A stretch of 64,000 nucleotides of DNA, taken from Euleptes europaea (lineage: Eukaryota; Chordata; Lepidosauria; Squamata; Sphaerodactylidae). Location: the NCBI RefSeq assembly GCF_029931775.1, contig NC_079312.1, positions 122,262,872 to 122,326,871 of the forward strand, given 5' to 3'. A program made the translations under genes and the position numbers. Below the pieces are notes generated by a model. That model made no database searches and was not told the origin of the DNA. It saw nothing but the letters and a program-made list of their open reading frames with translations. This document shows, piece by piece, positions 56,001-64,000 of this stretch; position 1 is the stretch's first letter, and each line of letters begins with the position of its first letter.

Positions 56001-59000
56001 GGTAACAGAGGACCTTCTACATCAAGGGCCCATCTTACATCCGGACCCAGCGTGGCTAAAACTGACCGCCTGGGACTTGAAAGGCAACGGATATTGAACC
56101 TGGGGTATTCCACGGAGGTGGTAGCAACTATGCTGGAAGGTAGAAAATTATCAACCAAACGAATTTATAATTTTACGTGGAAAGCCTTCGTCCGTTGGTG
56201 TGACAGGAAACATCGGGATCCACTAAATATTTCAACGGCAAGCCTACTTCATTTCCTACAGGACGGTCTGAATCAACACTTAAAAGCATCCACTTTACAT
56301 CATCAGGTGGCAGCCAAAGCCACTGTAATTACGCACCTTGACGGATACGTCACCACCCGTCATCCACACATCGTCACTTTCCTAAAGGGGGTCTCCTACT
56401 TGTCGCCTCCGACGCTACATAGATTTCCCACATGGTGCTTAAATGTGGTGTTGAAGGCCTTGATGCAGTCACCCTTCGAGCCATTAAGGGACGTACCCTT
56501 GTCCTTTCTGCGCATGAAGGTACTCTTCTTGGTTGCGGTGACTTCTGCCAGAAGAGTTTCGGAATTGAGGGCTCTATCATCAAGAGACAGCCTCTGTGTT
56601 TTTCACGCAGACAAAGTTGTTCTTCGTCCGGACCCGACCTTCATACCAAAAGTGAATACCACCTTTCACAAACAGCAAGAGCTGGTTTTACCATCTTTCT
56701 GTCCAAATCTGAGTCACCCAAAAGAGAAAAATTGGTATACCTTAGATGTTAGAAGAGCATTGAGAATTTATCTGAGACGCACTAAGTCCTTCAGGCGATC
56801 GGAGGCGCTCTTCATATTCATATCTCCTCCAAACAAGGGTCTCAAAATGTCAAACCCTTCAATAAGCAGATGTATCAAGCAATGTATACAACTCTGTTAT
56901 CAACACGCGTGCATCCCCTGTCCACAGGGAATAACAGCCCACTCAGTGCGAAGTGCATCTACCTCCGCGGCCTTTGACACTCAAGCTTTGGTGGAAGAGA
57001 TATGTAAAGCAGCTACCTGGACGACCTCGTCTACCTTCGTTAGGCACTACAGAATCGACGCTTACTCCTCTGCAGATGCCTCGTTTGGAAGGAGAGTGCT
57101 TTGGCAGGTGGCGAATGATGCTTGACCCCACCCAGAAGTAACAGCTCTTGAACATCCCGCTTATAAGATGTCCTCTGATCCTCAGAGAGAGAACAGAACC
57201 TTGGCTTACCTGTGAGGGCTCCTTCTTCTCTGAGGGAAGAGGACATCTTGCCCGCCCAGGGCGAAGACACAGCGCCAGTCAAGCACCAAGAGAAATAAAT
57301 CGAAGCAGTTCGCCACTGCAGCCATTCACTCCTTACCTGATGTTCTCCCCCGAGTTTATAACATTTCATGTTGTAATTGTTGATCCCAGTTATGCAATCG
57401 TTAATCATCCTTGTCAGCGTCGGTTTTTTGGACGCTTGTTACCTGTATTGCATTATATGTTTTATTTGTTTTTTCTGTCCTCTTCTTCTACTCTCGAAGT
57501 CCTCGAACTGGGAGGGCGTTTCCGGCGTGGGACAGGAAGTTTAAAAAAAAAATTGAAGAACCTGCCTATCCCTGAGCATTGGAACGGAAACACCCGCTTA
57601 TAAGATGTCCTCTTCCCTCAGAGAAGAAGGAGCCCTCACAGGTAAGCCAAGGCTCCGTTCATGATAAGAGAGCGTTATACGTAAGACTGCAGAGTTTCTG
57701 CAACTGGTGGTGTGCTTAAGTTTGGAGGTCTCCCGCGATGAGTGTGCTGGGCAGCACTTGCCAAGGTGTCTGTGTTCATTTGGGCCCAGAGAAACTATCA
57801 CTGTTCTTTGAATTTGCAATCCATTCCTATTGCATTGTTTGTATGTATTATTGTCAATTGTGTATTCCACATTGAGTTGCAGCAAGAAAGGAGGACCATA
57901 ACCGAAGTAAATAAAAAAAAAAAACTGCATAGGTTGGCACAGGTGCCTTTTGAGGTATTTCTGCTCAAGGTGTTGCTTTGCACATTAACTCGAAGTGTTG
58001 CTTTGCACATTAACTTTCCTTGAATGGGCCATAACGTTGTGATGTGGCAAGCCCAGGTAGAAAAGCTCTTATCCTCAGCCACCTTTCCTTGCCAGAGAGT
58101 TCTCTAGGAGCTTTATGTGGAGTGTTCTTAATCTTAAAATTGGCAATCATTAGCACTTTTGCCAGGAGGGGGAGCCAGAGAACAAATGGCGCATGGTTTT
58201 CCCTGATTGTCCAACCTACTGTTTCCTGTTTCGTTTTCTGGTGATTAGATCTTACCTGTTTTAAAGCGAAGTCATCCAAAAGGGTGAGCTTTGAACTCAA
58301 CTGCATTTCTAAAATGCAGTCAGGCCATCCCATTGATATTATGGCGATGAAGAACTGATATGAATCAGACATTCATGCAATGCTGGCTAAACAGTAACTA
58401 AAAAGGTTGCCTTCTTTCCCCCCGCCCCTTATACTGTGGCGATCTTGTTCCTCATTTGAGCAATGCTAGCAGGGGCCTCTATACATTAACTTTTATCATT
58501 TCCATCAAATTAAGAGCAAGAGTTCTCCCTATGCTGTTGAGGATGGCAAAAAGAGGTCTTGCATAGTCCTCCTTCCAGAAGGAGATTTCCAGGAAGCAGC
58601 CAGTGAACTAAAGTGGGAGGGATAGTATTCCCTCAAGGGTTTCCTAGAAGAAGAAGAAGAAGAGTTGGTTTTTATATGTTGACTTTCTCTACCACTTAAG
58701 GAAGAATCAAACTGGCTTACAATCACCTTCCCTTCCTCACAACAGAAACCCTGTGAGGTAGGTGGGACTGAGAGAGTGTGACTAGCCCAAGGTCACCCAG
58801 CTGGCTTCATGTGAAGGAGTGGGGAAACAAATCCAGTTCACCAGATTAGCCTCTGCCGCTGATGTGGAGGAGTGGGGAATCAAACCCGGTTCACCAGATC
58901 AGAGTCTACCTTTCCAAACCACCGCTCTTAACCGCTACACCATGCTGGCTCATATAATTATATAATTAGGCAGTCAATCGTATATAATAGTATAATTAGG

Positions 59001-59303
59001 CAGAGAAGTGACCACTTTAAGCCAGTCTTTTGTTTGATAGGTAGGACTAACGCACAGAGGTAAATATAAGATGCCCCCATATGTGGTTTGTGCATGTGCG
59101 GTGGTCCAGGAGGGACCCCTCCTGCACATCTGGGAATTTGTAGTGACCATTTAAAATCAGGATGGCTTTGAAAATGCTTGGTTTTTCCCTCAACAAGCCA
59201 GTTTTGCACACACAAAAAATAGCCCCGTGGGGTTTCTGTCTTCTGCAGGGTTTGACTGCTTTCATGGTAGGTAGGTTGGTTGGTAGGTAGGTAGGTAGGT
59301 AGG

Positions 59304-59348
<45 letters not shown>

Positions 59349-59628
59349 CAGTTTTATGTCCTTGCATTTTTTCTGATAAAGAACCATCATGTCTGAGATG
59401 CTCCTCTACTGTGTATCAAGACCGTTAAGAAATCAAGAGCTGGGGCTGACTTGCTGCTGAGTATCCTCTCAGTTTGTCCTCTGTGTTCTTTTGCAGGTGG
59501 ATCACACCATCATAATGTATCTCGTCGGGCCAGATGGGGGCTTCGTCGATTACTTCGGCCAAAACAAGAAGCATTCTGAGATTGCAGCTTCAATCGCTGG
59601 GCACATGAGACAGTATAAGCCAAGCTAA
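44028..59628 (+). CDS. SCO1: SCO1, mitochondrial copper chaperone for cytochrome c oxidase, six coding exons
   Basis: SCO1 sits in the mitochondrial inner membrane and helps load copper onto the CuA site of COX2. Coding exons: 44,028-44,183; 45,882-45,972; 46,760-46,957; 51,564-51,656; 51,789-51,904; 59,497-59,628. Phases close to 786 bases, 261 residues (human 301, which has a longer N-terminus). Residues 1-40 are Arg/Leu/Ala-rich without acids, a mitochondrial targeting sequence. A single membrane segment covers about 57-73. The thioredoxin-fold domain follows, with [14 protein letters not shown] giving copper ligands C130 and C134, [14 protein letters not shown], and VDH with ligand H221. 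The end GQNK...[13 protein letters not shown] matches human SCO1. The CPxxC context and [11 protein letters not shown] favour SCO1 over SCO2. Exon 2 must use the second AG of a CAGTAG acceptor. Intron 5 holds the DIRS-type fossil. Confidence 0.95.
44262..44592. mobile_element. Tandem pair of foldback MITEs in SCO1 intron 1
   Basis: The first hairpin has arms at about 44,293-44,345 ('gctctctagatgcacatttc' onward) and 44,364-44,415 ('gaaatgtgcatctagagagc'). The second repeats the left arm at 44,455-44,505, with a more diverged right arm to 44,570. The ends 'cgaaaacgcac' and 'gtgcgtttac' are roughly inverted. It starts 80 bases after SCO1 exon 1. No reading frame is real here. Confidence 0.75.
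44645..45020 (-). mobile_element. 5S-SINE 3' part and adjoining SINE fragments, minus sense
   Basis: 'ccgtcaagtcacagctgact', 'gaggtctcccattcaaatac' and then 'ggccacccagcaaacttcca'. A second partial repeat of the last two blocks follows from about 44,908 ('aggtctcccatccaaacact'). Confidence 0.65.
45021..45409. other. SCO1 intron 1, nothing recognised
   Basis: No repeat or exon identified. The minus frame at 44,941-45,225 is not supported. Confidence 0.3.
45412..45700 (-). mobile_element. LINE 3' end (CR1/L3-like), minus sense
   Basis: In reverse it gives 'gccagcccaattatggaaca', 'tttagggagcac' and the tail 'ggggcagctaataaacattt'. The same family as at 39.2-40.7 kb. Confidence 0.65.
45973..46505. 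other. SCO1 intron 2, nothing recognised
   Basis: AT-rich. The frame that reads on from exon 2 is intronic. Confidence 0.35.
46506..46605. repeat. CR1-type 3' UTR fragment with self-complementary end
   Basis: 'aatcatagagttggaagggg' and 'catctagtccaaccccctgc' are the conserved sauropsid CR1-type segment. It is followed at once by its reverse complement ('agggggttggactagatgg'), forming a hairpin at about 46,536-46,590. Confidence 0.65.
46958..48285. other. SCO1 intron 3, first part; one hairpin
   Basis: Only the hairpin at 47,711-47,759 is recognisable. No exon or full repeat was seen. Confidence 0.4.
47711..47759. repeat. 22-bp-arm hairpin
   Basis: Arm 47,711-47,732 (attcctatctagccatatag...) and arm 47,738-47,759 are complementary with one mismatch around a 5-base loop. 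Confidence 0.85.
48288..48720 (+). mobile_element. LINE 3' fragment (CR1/L3-like)
   Basis: 'aatactgcagcttggccaga', 'caaagcccttcatggtcttg' and 'ttatggaatggcctgcctgg' follow the 3' order of this LINE group. Confidence 0.65.
48722..48897 (+). mobile_element. Sauria-type SINE, 3' half
   Basis: From 'aagccagctgggtgaccttg' to 'catataaaaatcaactcttt'. The tRNA head is missing. It sits between LINE segments. Confidence 0.8.
48925..49420. mobile_element. LINE 3' fragments, mixed
   Basis: 'gtgtaatctgccttgagtcc' with 'aaaagcagactataaatatc' (to about 49,195) is a LINE tail. 'ttgaattgtgcctgggaact' near 49,355 is a CR1-like piece. Confidence 0.5.
49421..49720. other. SCO1 intron 3, nothing recognised
   Basis: No feature identified. 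Confidence 0.3.
49720..49910 (-). mobile_element. 5S-SINE 3' part joined to a tRNA-SINE segment, minus sense
   Basis: 'catcaagtcacagctgactt', 'ggcaagagatgtttggaggt' and then 'ggcccaaggtcacccaacag'. The same hybrid arrangement as at 44.65 kb. Confidence 0.6.
49911..50330. other. SCO1 intron 3, nothing recognised
   Basis: No feature identified. Confidence 0.3.
50335..50545 (+). mobile_element. 5S-SINE, partial, with A-rich end
   Basis: 'gctagtattttgatgggaga', 'atggcaaaccacctccgaac', 'aagtcagctgagacttgacg' and a poly-A end. Confidence 0.7.
50546..51563. other. SCO1 intron 3, nothing recognised
   Basis: Two weak self-complementary patches ('aatcacagttaaactaactg', 'ttgtaattaaaccatggttt') at 50.95-51.16 kb. 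Otherwise nothing. Confidence 0.3.
52192..52316 (+). repeat. DIRS left inverted terminal repeat
   Basis: Closely complementary to 57,506-57,659, including 'catcttataagcgggtgttt' and 'gggataggcaggttcttcaa' in inverse order at the right end. Confidence 0.85.
52500..54206 (+). mobile_element. DIRS gag-like region (fossil)
   Basis: A long open stretch (best part 52,908-54,206) is Ser/Pro- and Glu-rich at the start and basic at the end, and precedes the RT region. Position and composition fit the family's gag-like protein. Sequence similarity to a known gag was not established by eye. Confidence 0.65.
54250..55983 (+). mobile_element. DIRS reverse transcriptase and RNase H region (fossil)
   Basis: RT landmarks of the DIRS group are visible ([21 protein letters not shown]), followed by RNase H landmarks ([25 protein letters not shown]). 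This region overlaps the recombinase region, as is usual in the family. Confidence 0.85.
55985..57125 (+). mobile_element. DIRS tyrosine recombinase region (fossil)
   Basis: It shows a phage-integrase-like fold order, with [12 protein letters not shown] around the first catalytic Arg and [13 protein letters not shown] around the HxxR block, ending near a [13 protein letters not shown] tail typical of DIRS recombinases. Confidence 0.85.
57157..57250. repeat. DIRS internal complementary region
   Basis: Its first half ('cttataagatgtcctctgat') complements the left end and its second half ('gagggctccttcttctctga') complements the right end, joined at 'gagaacagaaccttgg'. Confidence 0.85.
57506..57659 (+). 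repeat. DIRS right inverted terminal repeat
   Basis: Inverse of 52,192-52,316 with a longer outer part. It ends at a GTT that marks the element border. Confidence 0.85.
57780..57925 (+). mobile_element. LINE 3' tail fragment
   Basis: 'gtgtattccacattgagttg' with 'aagtaaataaaaaaa' at the end, a CR1/L3-like tail form. Confidence 0.5.
57926..58645. other. SCO1 intron 5, nothing recognised
   Basis: A small duplication, 'gttgctttgcacattaact', occurs in tandem at about 57,971-58,016. No exon was seen. Confidence 0.4.
58648..58952 (-). mobile_element. Sauria-type SINE, minus sense, full length
   Basis: From the (GAA)n-like tail 'gaagaagaagaagagttggt' to the head 'cgctacaccatgctggctca'. Low divergence. 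Confidence 0.9.
59267..59347. repeat. (GGTA)n-(GATA)n compound microsatellite
   Basis: GGTA/GGTT units pass into GATA units, about 80 bases in total, 150 bases upstream of SCO1 exon 6. On the minus strand it keeps a YLSI-repeat frame open, which is not a gene. Confidence 0.95.
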
Positions 59629-60157
59629 GGGACAGGAAGTTTTTGGCTACAAGGCAAGCAAGTGGAAGCAAGAGCTCTGCAGGCAGATTGTTTGGCACTT
59701 ACCTGATGGGCTTGAACTTGCCACAAAGGTTATGCCCGCAGGTTAAGGCTTTAACCTGGACTAAATAAGGAGCCTATGTGGAAGAATGCTTTTCTTTGAA
59801 CATGCCTTAAATTTACATTTGTTGAAGTTGAGAGGGGCCGTAACAACACTGTTTCCTCTGAAAGGCTTCTAAATGTTGGTCACTGAAGCCTTGGAATCTT
59901 CCCCCACCCTTGTAGTGTGTGTTCTTAAGACACACGTGGAGTAAAAGGCAAACCCCAACATGACTAAAGGCACTTCAGCCTTCTTCGGCACCAGCCTTCT
60001 GCAGCACCTGGCAAGTCAGACTGTCTTGTTGGCTTTTTGAATTGGTGTGTCATAGGGCTGTAGAAGGCTAAGTAGCATGATAAAGGGCAATTGAATGTAA
60101 AGAATATTGATCATTTATACAACAAGTTACAAATTGCATTCACTGTGCAGGTGATGA

Positions 60158-60163
60158 AATAAA
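60158..60163 (+). terminator. SCO1: SCO1 polyadenylation signal AATAAA
   Basis: A canonical hexamer 530 bases after the stop codon, preceded by ordinary 3' UTR-like sequence. Confidence 0.65.
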
Positions 60164-60179
60164 GTGGGAGAAACCTAGA

Positions 60180-62140
60180 ACCTGTGCTCTTTTAAATCTC
60201 ACGTTGGGTAAAGTAAATTTTGTTCTTAAAAGCATGACTTGTCTGTCTCCAGTGCCTTCTGAGTTGGCCTATATTCCATTGACGGAGAAAAAAATCAGTG
60301 TCTGCAGAGCCTAAGTATATTATTCTAAATATGCCAGGCAAGCTTAATCTACTGATGACAGAGGAATGCCCAGTACCCAACTGCACTCAATGGGCCACAA
60401 ATACGCATGAACAAAAAAGTGAGCTAGACTGGCTCCGAAGAGGTGTGAATGCTTGTTGGCCTGCTCCTTCGCTATAGGATGCAGAATGCACGCTATCATG
60501 TTCATCGTGAACAAATGGTCATGTTGACAAAAAATCTCTCAGAGCGTTTGAGTAATTGGAGGAACTTATCTGGGTAAACCGGTGGCAGGCTGCTGTACAT
60601 CTGCTGCCTTGCCCCCTCCTCCCTGAGTGCTTGGCCTGCATTCATTTCTCTGTTTTAAACAGCCTGTGTCTGAAAAGGGGTTGTTCCTTTGGAATGTAGC
60701 AGGGTTTCATCAGGAAGACACACTGTAATATAAGAAGATTCCCGTGGAGATGAAATATCTTCTCTGCTTCTGAGATGCCTGGTAGATTAAAGGAGACTTT
60801 GCCTTTTTTTTTGCCAAGTGTCCACTAAGAATTTCCTTGGGTCAATTTGCACCAAGTGCTTTTGTGACTGTAGAATTTAACCTTCATTCTCAGCTGTTAA
60901 GCATTCTATGCAGACGCAGCTCTTTTCCCCTTCTTTTCATTGCACGTATGTGTCAGAGAGGGGAGACCATTTGATGCCCCTGAAGGATTCAAGCCACTAA
61001 AGTAAATTAACTTGAGTTTAACTCTTGTTTTCATCTTTTTCTCCTGAGTGTGTGTGTGTGCATGAGCAGGTTTGTTGGTCCATTTTTTAAAAATTCCTTG
61101 TTGGGGAAGAGAACTGAAGTCACATATTCAAAGTTTATGTAGCATTTAAAATTTTAACCCAAAAATATGAAGTTTACTGGAGAATATGAACTTAGCATGG
61201 CTCTGCATTCCTTACTTTTCCAGACTGTTAACAGGGGTTGGATGTCTGACTGTATTCCCTGTGGGAATGGAGACTACCTAACTCCTCCAGGCAGTCCAAG
61301 AATGGTTCCAGATCTTCAAAACTCCATACAGATTTTTATTCTGATAACACCAAGAAAAGGATTTTCCAGGGTCAGTCATTGGAGTTCCGCTGCAGCCCAG
61401 TAAGCCAGTCACAACACCCTTGGGAAGGAGAGACGGCAGTAGAAGAGGCGTTTCCAGTTGGGGGTTTGGAAGTGACAAGTAAGTCTTGAATGAAAACAAA
61501 GCTCACCCTTAGACAAACCAACCCATGTTGGAGCTAAGCCTTAAGCTAAAACCACCAAAGAAAGCATTTTCAGAGAATGCACACCATAAGAAAAGTGGGG
61601 ATACTTTGCAGAGCAGACTGGAATGTTTCGATTAAATCCATAGTATTTGATGACATTTTTTGTTTTATCCCATACACTTTAGCATGAACACTTCATGGAA
61701 AGAATCCCTTGTCCTAAGCATTACTAAAAAGCACTGGGGTTTTTAAAAAAATTTTTTCACAAGAACTAAATGTTCTGTTTTTGTATAAGCTTTGCAGCTA
61801 TTTTTTTAAGCTAAACCATTCCAAGCCTATATAGGACTTTTGAAGTTTACAAAAATTTCAGGCAATGAACAGACAGTGCAGATTGAATCATGGATGTAGC
61901 ATACAACTGCTCTGCTGCTTCTGGTCCCTTATCCTATTCCATGGAGCTCAGGACAATTTATCCCCATTTAATCTCTACAACCATCCTATGGGGTATACTA
62001 GGCTGAGGGCAACTGACTGCCCCAGTGTCACACAGTGAACATTATGGATGAGTGGGAATCTGTCTCCTGGGTCTTCGTCTGGAACTATTAACTGCTGCAC
62101 CATACTGTCAATTTGTAGCAGTTGTAGCATTTATAATTAT
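60180..62140. other. Intergenic downstream of SCO1, nothing recognised
   Basis: No exon of a neighbouring myosin heavy-chain gene (the human neighbour) was seen on either strand. Only short (GT)n and poly-T runs occur. Confidence 0.4.
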
Positions 62141-62144
62141 AATT

Positions 62145-62420
62145 AATGAAGAAGAAGAGTTGGTTTTTATATGCCGACTTTCTCTGCCACTTGAGGAAGA
62201 ATCAAACCGGCTTACAATCACCTTCTCCTCCCCACAACAGACAGGTAGGTGGGGCTGAGAGAGAATGACTAGCCCAAGGTCACCCAGCTGGCTTCATGTG
62301 GAGGAGTGGGGAAACCAACCTGGTTCACCAGATTAGCGTCCGCCGCTCATGTGGAGGAGTGGGGAATCAAACCCGGTTCTCCAGATTAGAGTCCACCGCT
62401 CCAAACCACCGCTCTTAACC
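62145..62420 (-). mobile_element. Sauria-type SINE, minus sense
   Basis: 'gaagaagagttggtttttat' to 'ccaccgctcttaaccaca'. Well preserved. Confidence 0.88.
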
Positions 62421-62463
62421 ACATTTCTAATAAAGCATTTTTAGTTGTGTTCTCTGCCTAGAG

Positions 62464-62772
62464 TGAGAGCCAGCGTGGTGTAGTGGTTAAGAGTGGTAGA
62501 CTCTAATCTGGAGAACTGGGTTTGATTCCCCCCTCCTCCACATGAGTGGAGGACTCTAATCTGGTGAACCGGGTTGGTTTCCCCACTCCTACACATGAAG
62601 CCAGCTGGGTGACCTTGGGCTAGTCACAGCTCTCTTAGAATTTTCTCGGGCTCAACTACCTCACAAGGTGTCTGCTGTGTAGAGAGGAAGGGAAGGAGAT
62701 TGTAAACCGGTTTGATTCTTCTTCAAAGGTAGAAAAAGTCAGCATATAAAAACCAACTCCTCCTCTTCTTAA
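62464..62772 (+). mobile_element. Sauria-type SINE, plus sense
   Basis: 'gagccagcgtggtgtagtgg' to 'aaaaccaactcctcctcttc'. Full length, tail-to-tail complement of the copy 45 bases upstream. Confidence 0.9.
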
Positions 62773-63411
62773 GTCTGCATACAATTGAATCAGGAAGCCA
62801 GCCTTTTGCTGGTGAGAGCTACTTCCTGTGGTGAGTATAAGCCTTGGGCTACTTGTGGGGGACAGGGCCAAACAACTGTTCAGACCAGGATGCACCTTGA
62901 CTCGAGCTTTTAGGGCATGGCCCTGGCCCTATTGGGCCAGGGACATACCCTCCCATCAGCACCCCCTCCTATCAGCACCCCCTCCTATCAGTGCTGAACA
63001 GCTGATGAGGGAGTGTTGGCCAGGACACTGACAGCCATTTATGGGGAGCCAGTGAGCTACTGGTATCAATTTACTGGTAACCGCTGAATTGAAATATTAA
63101 AGACAAAATGGTACATAAAACAGCTAGTCTACATAGCAGTTTAAAGTTACAATTATGTCCAGAAAATAACATCATATTTTTTTAATTGTTGCCAGTAGAA
63201 AATAAAGTTAATGGACTGCAGTGCCCAAGGCCTTCCATGGATGACAGACAAGTGCCCAACGTGTCTTATAAATTTAATTCAAGATGGGCAAAAGCAAAAA
63301 CCATTATTTCTATTGAAGATGGAACAACCAAAGATGGCAGGCACAGTGAATCTGACCAAGACAATTCAGGAACTGCATGAACGGAAATTGAATGTTAGTG
63401 TTACTCTAAGA
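62773..63411. other. Intergenic, nothing but a small tandem repeat
   Basis: A 16-base unit, 'cccctcctatcagcac', is repeated about three times at 62,952-62,995. Short frames at 63.19-63.42 kb have no motif. Confidence 0.4.
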
Positions 63412-64000
63412 CAGTGATGGCGAACCTTTTAGAGACTGAGTGCCCAAACTCAACCCAAAATCCACTTATTTATCGCAAAGTGCCAACAGCTTGGCAGTGG
63501 GCAGTCCAGGGAAGGGGGGCTTTGAACTGCTCCGGGCTGTCCAGGTGGGGGGAGTCCCCATTGGGAAGCTTCCCCCATCATGGAGGCCCCATCATGGAGA
63601 CTTGGCCTCCATGGGAGTCTCAGTCGGGAGGCCAGGTCTACTGTCATGCAAACCAATGGGTAGACTTGGCCTCCAGATGGAGATGGGTCTTTTCTCCCCA
63701 TGGAGGCCAGGTCTATCCATTGGTTTGCATGGCAGTAGACCTGGCCTCCTGACTGAGACCCCCCTCCATGGAGACCAGGTCTACCTATTGGTTTCTATGC
63801 ACATAGAAACCAATGAGTAGACCTGGCCTGCATGGGGGTGGGGGGGAGAAAAAAGTGGCAGCCTGACTGTGCCCGGGAGAGAGGGGGCGGCGGGGAATGC
63901 GAGCCTGGCCCTCTCCGGGCCGACTCTCAGCTGGGCGGTGGGGCTACAGCTGGGGTGCGGTGGCGCGCCGCCGCATCTCTGCGCCCCGTCTTCTTCTGCC
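63412..64000 (+). mobile_element. hAT element, left end and interior, truncated by window edge
   Basis: The terminus CAGTGATGGCGAACCTTTTA with subterminal 'gtgcc' and 'agtgccaacag' motifs is a familiar hAT end ('gatggcgaacct' type). The interior holds large palindromes (63.6-63.83 kb) and a GC-rich module (63,924-63,987) that is the reverse complement of part of the hAT element at 477-2177. The right end is outside the window, so the target duplication cannot be checked. Confidence 0.7.
63617..63830. repeat. Nested palindromes inside the right-end hAT element
   Basis: Arm 63,617-63,675 ('gtctcagtcgggaggccagg' onward) pairs with 63,702-63,759 ('cctggcctcctgactgagac' at its end). A second hairpin follows at about 63,765-63,830 around 'ctatgcacatag'. 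Confidence 0.85.

Larger units (their letters stand above)
52192..57659 (+). mobile_element. DIRS-type (tyrosine-recombinase) retroelement fossil, nearly full length
   Basis: The element lies in SCO1 intron 5 in the sense orientation. It has the family's architecture: inverted terminal repeats, a gag-like region, reverse transcriptase with RNase H, a tyrosine recombinase, and an internal complementary region that matches both outer ends. The predicted circle junction in the internal region places both borders at a GTT trinucleotide. No target duplication is expected in this family and none is seen. Length is about 5.5 kb. The repeats still agree closely, so it is comparatively young. It is broken, by what look like only a few changes. 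Confidence 0.9.

Noticed and set aside
59047-59367. Minus-strand 106-codon frame with a YLSI repeat
   Set aside because: The repeat is the translated GATA/GGTA microsatellite, and the rest has no motif.

Overview
The window is vertebrate nuclear DNA, almost certainly from a squamate reptile. The genes are spliced and have vertebrate exon structures. The interspersed repeats are typical of lizards and snakes: Sauria-type tRNA SINEs, 5S-rRNA-derived SINEs, a SINE with a Bov-B-like tail, CR1/L3-like LINE ends, hAT elements and one DIRS-type element. The species cannot be fixed from this alone.

Four host genes are recognised, and they fit the SCO1-ADPRM-TMEM220 neighbourhood known from human 17p13. 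From left to right: (1) the first coding exon of MAP2K4 (minus strand, 13.3-13.4 kb) in a strong CpG island. The left 13 kb is read as its first intron, and no further exon was found there. (2) TMEM220 (plus, 20.8-31.5 kb), six coding exons and a complete reading frame of 180 codons. (3) ADPRM (minus, 36.0-41.9 kb), three coding exons, 363 residues, with all metallophosphoesterase motifs. (4) SCO1 (plus, 44.0-59.6 kb), six coding exons, 261 residues, with the copper-binding CxxxC and distal His. All exon joins were checked by hand for GT/AG borders and phase. ADPRM and SCO1 are divergent and share a promoter region that carries three copies of an 82-bp unit rich in ETS- and CRE-like sites. MAP2K4 and TMEM220 are also head to head, 7.4 kb apart. 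SCO1 delivers copper to cytochrome oxidase. ADPRM hydrolyses ADP-ribose and CDP-alcohols. TMEM220 is a small multi-pass membrane protein of unknown role. MAP2K4 is a stress-kinase kinase. They share no pathway, so the grouping reflects positional conservation.

The rest is mostly mobile-element sediment. Notable pieces are a 1.7-kb hAT element with an intact 8-bp target duplication (477-2177), two hAT elements inserted side by side at one target (19.46-20.22 kb), several foldback (self-complementary) elements, a Tigger-like element (28.7-29.0 kb), a 5'-truncated LINE with readable reverse transcriptase (39.2-40.7 kb), and a nearly full-length DIRS-type fossil in SCO1 intron 5 (52.19-57.66 kb). 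The last 0.6 kb is the start of another hAT element that shares an internal module with the hAT element at the left end. No prokaryotic-type system, CRISPR array or new gene system was found. The most interesting signals are the amplified bidirectional promoter unit, the SCO1 tandem splice acceptor, the module shared between hAT elements and the foldback families.
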